A DNA stretch of 64,000 nucleotides from assembly GCA_039931615.1 (NCBI GenBank), contig JBDTRR010000032.1:1-64000 (forward strand), read 5' to 3'. Made by a program: the position numbers and the translations under genes. The notes below the pieces were generated by a model. That model ran no database searches and was not told the DNA's origin. It saw only the letters and a list, made by a program, of their open reading frames with translations. Shown piece after piece: positions 60,923-64,000 of this stretch. Source of the DNA: JAHFUI01 sp039931615. GTDB taxonomy: Bacteria; Acidobacteriota; Vicinamibacteria; Vicinamibacterales; CAVVIG01. Numbering within the stretch: position 1 is the first letter of the stretch; each line of letters begins with the position of its first letter.

Positions 60923-62815
60923 TCAACCCGTGCGGCTCGCGACAACCCCCTCGATCACCAGCACCGCCAGCATCAGTCCCAGAGCGTAGCGCCAGAGATG
61001 CTGACGGTCTTCCTGCTGTCTTGCCTCGCCGCTCGATTCCGCAACGCCCGCGTCCTTCAACCGTGTCAACGCCGCCGCCAAATCGGCCGCCGACAAACGG
61101 GCCGGATCAGACTCGCGCGGGTCGACGTTCACCGCCACCTGCCGGACACCCGGGGCTCCATCCGGCATCGCCACGACGCCTGGAGCAGGCGGGACACCGG
61201 CCGGCACGTCTCCAACCAGGTAGTCGCGCGTCTGCCGCCGTCCGCCCGCCAGGTACCGCACCGATTCGTGCAGGAACGGCAGGAACGCTGCGCGCCGCGG
61301 AAAATCGCTCCAACGGTTGTCGAGATCGGAAGCCAGCACCAGCGCCCGGCCGTCGCCCGCGGCACAATCGAGCAGCGCCGTCTCGCCGGTGGTAAAGCGC
61401 GCGATCGGCAGGCACCCCGATCCCTCGATCTGCGGCACGGTGTGAAATCTGACCAGGCCGAGCGTCGCGGTGCTGCTGCTGAACGATTGAAAGATCGGAT
61501 GCCGTGCATCGGCCGGAGCCAGGGATCGATCCTCCTGTTTACCGCTGCCGCTCGCGATCCGGAGCGGCGCATCGACACCGAGCACGTCGGCCACGACCTC
61601 GCCGTCGATCTCCGGACCGACAGCGATCAACAGGCCGCCGCCGGCTCGGGCGTACGTCGCCAGCGCGTCGCGGCCGCGGCGCTCCAGTCCCCGCGTCGAC
61701 AGCAGAATCACCGCAGCGTCGGGCGTCAGCCGGGCGGCGTCCCAGGTCGACAGCTGCGCCGCCGCGAGACCGGTCACCTGATAGCTGTCTCCTGACGCGG
61801 CCGCCGCCAGCAGCGCCTGCTGCACGTAGAAGGCGTCGCGGCCGAGATCGCCGGTCGCGGTGACAACCAGGATGGTCGAACGGCGCGCCTCGTTGAGCAC
61901 GGCGTAGCGGACGTTATCTGCCGACAGCCCAGCCGCGTCGTCGATCGCGACTGCCGCCTTCGACGCCACCGCGCCGGACGCTGGCCCTGAAAATTCAACG
62001 TCGGAGGAGGCATCCGGGCCCACCGCTACAGCGGCCTCCCCCACCAATTTGTCGTCGATCGTCAGCCGCGCGCGCGTCGTCTGGGCCGCATCGCCGCTGT
62101 TGTGGATCGAGGCGACAATCCGGCCGCCGGCGCCGGCGCGAATCGCGGTGACGGCGAGATTGGGCGGCAACGGGCCGACGTCGGCGATTTCAAGGCGTGT
62201 CGCCGCGGGAAGCGAACCGCGATCGCCGGCGTCCCAGCCGCCTTCCTGAAGGTCGGTGACCACGACGATCGTCCCGCGGCGGCCGCCCAGCGCCTGCACC
62301 GCGGCGCTCAAGGCGCCGCGATAGCGCGTCGCGCCGAATCCCGGCCGCGCGGCAGCGATGGCCGACCGGGCCGGCGCCCGATCGGGCGATGCCGCGGCGG
62401 CCAGGTTCGGCCGGTCGGAGAACGTGACCACGCCGACCAGATCGCCGGCCGCCGCCCGATCGACGGCGGCCGCAGCGAGCTGCCGGGCGCGCTCGAACCG
62501 GCCGGGGGCGGACATGCTGTACGACGTATCGAGTACGACGATGGTCGCCGCGACCGGACCGACCGCCTCGCCGGATGCGACAAACGGCCGGGCGAAGGCG
62601 ATCGCGAGCAGCCCGATCGCGGCGACGCGCAGCACCAGCAGCAGCAGTTCCCGGATCCGGCGCCGTTCCGTGTACTCGACCGGCGCCTGCTTCAGCAGCC
62701 GCACCGCGGCAAACCGGACGCGCGGCTCCGGCTCGCGCTTCAACAGGTGCAGCACGATCGGGACGACGGCGGCAGCCGCTCCGATCAGGAACCATGGGGA
62801 GAGGAACGACAACAT
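60923..62815 (-). CDS. BatA-like VWA membrane protein
   Basis: From ATG 62815 this gives 630 residues. The N-terminus is the BatA domain (MLSFLSPWFLIGAAAAVVPI, LHLLKREPEPRVRFAAVRLL), then a second helix (LLLVLRVAAIGLLAIAFARP) and a VWA domain with MIDAS VLDTSYSMSAPGRF (DxSxS) and TYRG. A C-terminal amidotransferase-like region (LLIAVGPEIDGEVV) and helix (LGLMLAVLVIEGVV) follow. BatA/B proteins act with MoxR ATPases at the envelope. Confidence 0.85.
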   Translation of the reverse strand: MLSFLSPWFLIGAAAAVVPIVLHLLKREPEPRVRFAAVRLLKQAPVEYTERRRIRELLLLVLRVAAIGLLAIAFARPFVASGEAVGPVAATIVVLDTSYSMSAPGRFERARQLAAAAVDRAAAGDLVGVVTFSDRPNLAAAASPDRAPARSAIAAARPGFGATRYRGALSAAVQALGGRRGTIVVVTDLQEGGWDAGDRGSLPAATRLEIADVGPLPPNLAVTAIRAGAGGRIVASIHNSGDAAQTTRARLTIDDKLVGEAAVAVGPDASSDVEFSGPASGAVASKAAVAIDDAAGLSADNVRYAVLNEARRSTILVVTATGDLGRDAFYVQQALLAAAASGDSYQVTGLAAAQLSTWDAARLTPDAAVILLSTRGLERRGRDALATYARAGGGLLIAVGPEIDGEVVADVLGVDAPLRIASGSGKQEDRSLAPADARHPIFQSFSSSTATLGLVRFHTVPQIEGSGCLPIARFTTGETALLDCAAGDGRALVLASDLDNRWSDFPRRAAFLPFLHESVRYLAGGRRQTRDYLVGDVPAGVPPAPGVVAMPDGAPGVRQVAVNVDPRESDPARLSAADLAAALTRLKDAGVAESSGEARQQEDRQHLWRYALGLMLAVLVIEGVVASRTG

Positions 62816-62831
62816 GCGGCCTACAGTCTGC

Positions 62832-63731
62832 TCACAGCGCCCTCGAGCGCGTCGACAGATACGACAGCAGCGCCAGCTCCAGCGGATCGGTGGTTCGAAG
62901 CAGCTGGTAATCGATGCCCGCCGCGCCAAGCTGATGCTTGTAGCGATCGATCAGTGCCGAGATTTCCCGCCGGTAGTGATCGCGGACCAGACCCGGCACC
63001 GCCATCACCTCCTCGCGGCTCTCCAGATCTTCGAATCGGGTCGCGCGGTCGAACGGAAAGTCGATCTCGTCCGGATCCAGGATGTGAAACACGATCACGT
63101 CGCTGCCGTGGAAATGGAAATGCCGCACCGCGCGAATCACCGCATCGGGATCATCGAGCAGGTCGGAGATCAAGACGACGACGCCGCGCTTGCTGAGCGC
63201 GTCGGCGAGCTGGTGCAGCGGCTTCGAGACGTTGGTCTCGCGGCCGAGGCGCAGACGATCGAGGGCGACCAGGATGGTCCGCAGGTGGCCGGGCCGCGCA
63301 CTCGCCGGCAGCATCTCGACGATCCGGTCGTCGAACGCCATCAACCCGACGGCATCGCGCTGACCGTTCAGCAGGTAGGCGATCGACGCCGCGAGCACGG
63401 CGCCGTAGTCGAACTTGGTCAGACCCTTCGACCCGTACCCCATCGACCCGCTGACGTCCAGAATGAGGTGACACTGGAGGTTGGTCTCCTCTTCAAATTT
63501 CTTCACGTAGTAGCGGTCGGACCGCGCGTAGACCTTCCAGTCGATGGTCGCCAGATCGTCGCCGCGGATGTATTGCCGGTATTCGGCGAACTCGACGCTG
63601 AACCCCTTGAAGGGGCTGCGGTGCAGTCCGGACAGGAAGCCCTCGACAATGGTGCGGGCCTTCAGCTCGAGGCTGCCGAGCCGCGCGATGACCGCCGGGT
63701 CGAGGAATTGACGACGGGCGGGCCCGGCCAT
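62832..63731 (-). CDS. DUF58-domain protein
   Basis: This 299-residue protein carries the DUF58 core (FSVEFAEYRQYIRGDDLATI, DWKVYARSDRYYVKKFEEET) merged with a VWA-like fold containing a MIDAS (LILDVSGSMGYGS). DUF58 proteins are consistently encoded next to MoxR ATPases; the MoxR gene precedes it with a 10-base gap. Together they start the minus-strand block. Confidence 0.9.
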   Translation of the reverse strand: MAGPARRQFLDPAVIARLGSLELKARTIVEGFLSGLHRSPFKGFSVEFAEYRQYIRGDDLATIDWKVYARSDRYYVKKFEEETNLQCHLILDVSGSMGYGSKGLTKFDYGAVLAASIAYLLNGQRDAVGLMAFDDRIVEMLPASARPGHLRTILVALDRLRLGRETNVSKPLHQLADALSKRGVVVLISDLLDDPDAVIRAVRHFHFHGSDVIVFHILDPDEIDFPFDRATRFEDLESREEVMAVPGLVRDHYRREISALIDRYKHQLGAAGIDYQLLRTTDPLELALLSYLSTRSRAL

Positions 63732-63741
63732 CCAGCCGCCG

Positions 63742-64000
63742 CTACATCCCGCTCTTCGGCACCGGCACCGCCTCGATCAGCCGATCGACGATGACGTCGG
63801 GCGTGATGCGCTCGGACTCGGCGTAGAAGTTGGTCATGATGCGGTGGCGCATGATCGGCTTGGCCAGCGCCTGGATGTCCTTGATCGAGACGTGATAGCG
63901 GCCGTGCATCAGCGCGCGCGCCTTGGCGCCCCGGACCAGCGCCTGGCTGGCGCGCAGACCGGCGCCCCACTTCACCCATTTCTCGACGAATTCCGGCACG
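63742..64000 (-). CDS. MoxR-family AAA ATPase, N-terminal part beyond the window
   Basis: About 85 C-terminal residues of a MoxR ATPase are visible: KWVKWGAGLRASQALVRGA, ALMHGRYHVSIKDIQALAKP and HRIMTNFYAESERITPDVIV, the standard MoxR lid region. The Walker motifs lie outside. It is the first gene of the block. Confidence 0.85.
   Translation of the reverse strand, partial: VPEFVEKWVKWGAGLRASQALVRGAKARALMHGRYHVSIKDIQALAKPIMRHRIMTNFYAESERITPDVIVDRLIEAVPVPKSGM

Overview
The window is a GC-rich bacterial chromosome segment with no rRNA, tRNA, phage or transposase gene that I could see. The best fit is an acidobacterium of the Vicinamibacteria type. This is an inference from three things: a roughly 1,100-residue TonB-dependent receptor with an N-terminal carboxypeptidase-regulatory-like domain, an imuA-imuB-dnaE2 mutasome, and many short tandem repeat arrays between genes.

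Layout. 1-3413 (minus): SOS-type mutasome dnaE2 (cut by the window edge), imuB, imuA. 3523-4875: MFS exporter. 4994-8099 (minus): LytTR regulator and LytS-type kinase, two LiaF-like membrane proteins, a small membrane protein. 8229-10154: fluoride channel CrcB, a NicO metal transporter and a glycine-zipper protein. 10309-14531: PhoB/PhoR-like pair, PiT phosphate carrier and DUF47 partner. 14675-19409: glgC and a large TonB-dependent receptor. 19494-26139: a phosphate/polyphosphate block holding a wrecked pstS-pstC, phoB, sixA, CHAD, ppx, a thymidylate-kinase-like remnant, pstB and phoU. 26297-31821: yacG, citrate synthase, M28 peptidase, then an ECF sigma factor, anti-sigma factor and HEAT-repeat protein. 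31840-37326 (minus): an LeuA-like enzyme, small membrane proteins, and zinc/manganese uptake (permease and binding protein but no ATPase) with an outer-membrane barrel. 37485-42264 (minus): YbhB, polyphosphate kinase, a second ppx, and a sugar-dehydrogenase gene with an internal deletion. 42462-47400: NHL protein, ArsA-family ATPase, a small Cys-Cys-ended protein, a barrel protein and a subtilase. 47447-52233: leuC, leuD, cupin, LysR, leuA. 52325-64000: rhomboid protease, then a minus-strand MoxR/DUF58/BatA-like/DUF4175/VWA/caspase-like block interrupted by a plus-strand diguanylate cyclase.

How the parts connect. Phosphate is the main theme: two PhoB-like regulators, PiT, PstB/PhoU, two exopolyphosphatase-type proteins, PPK1, SixA and CHAD lie in one stretch of 32 kb. 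Direct repeats phased at 11 bp, resembling Pho boxes, precede the TonB receptor, phoB and glgC, so these may form one phosphate-starvation regulon. The original high-affinity pstSCA genes look deleted here, leaving pstB and phoU stranded. A second theme is genome texture: several families of short tandem arrays (7-, 8- and 9-base periods) lie between convergent genes, supply stop codons, and sit in frame inside dnaE2 and imuB.
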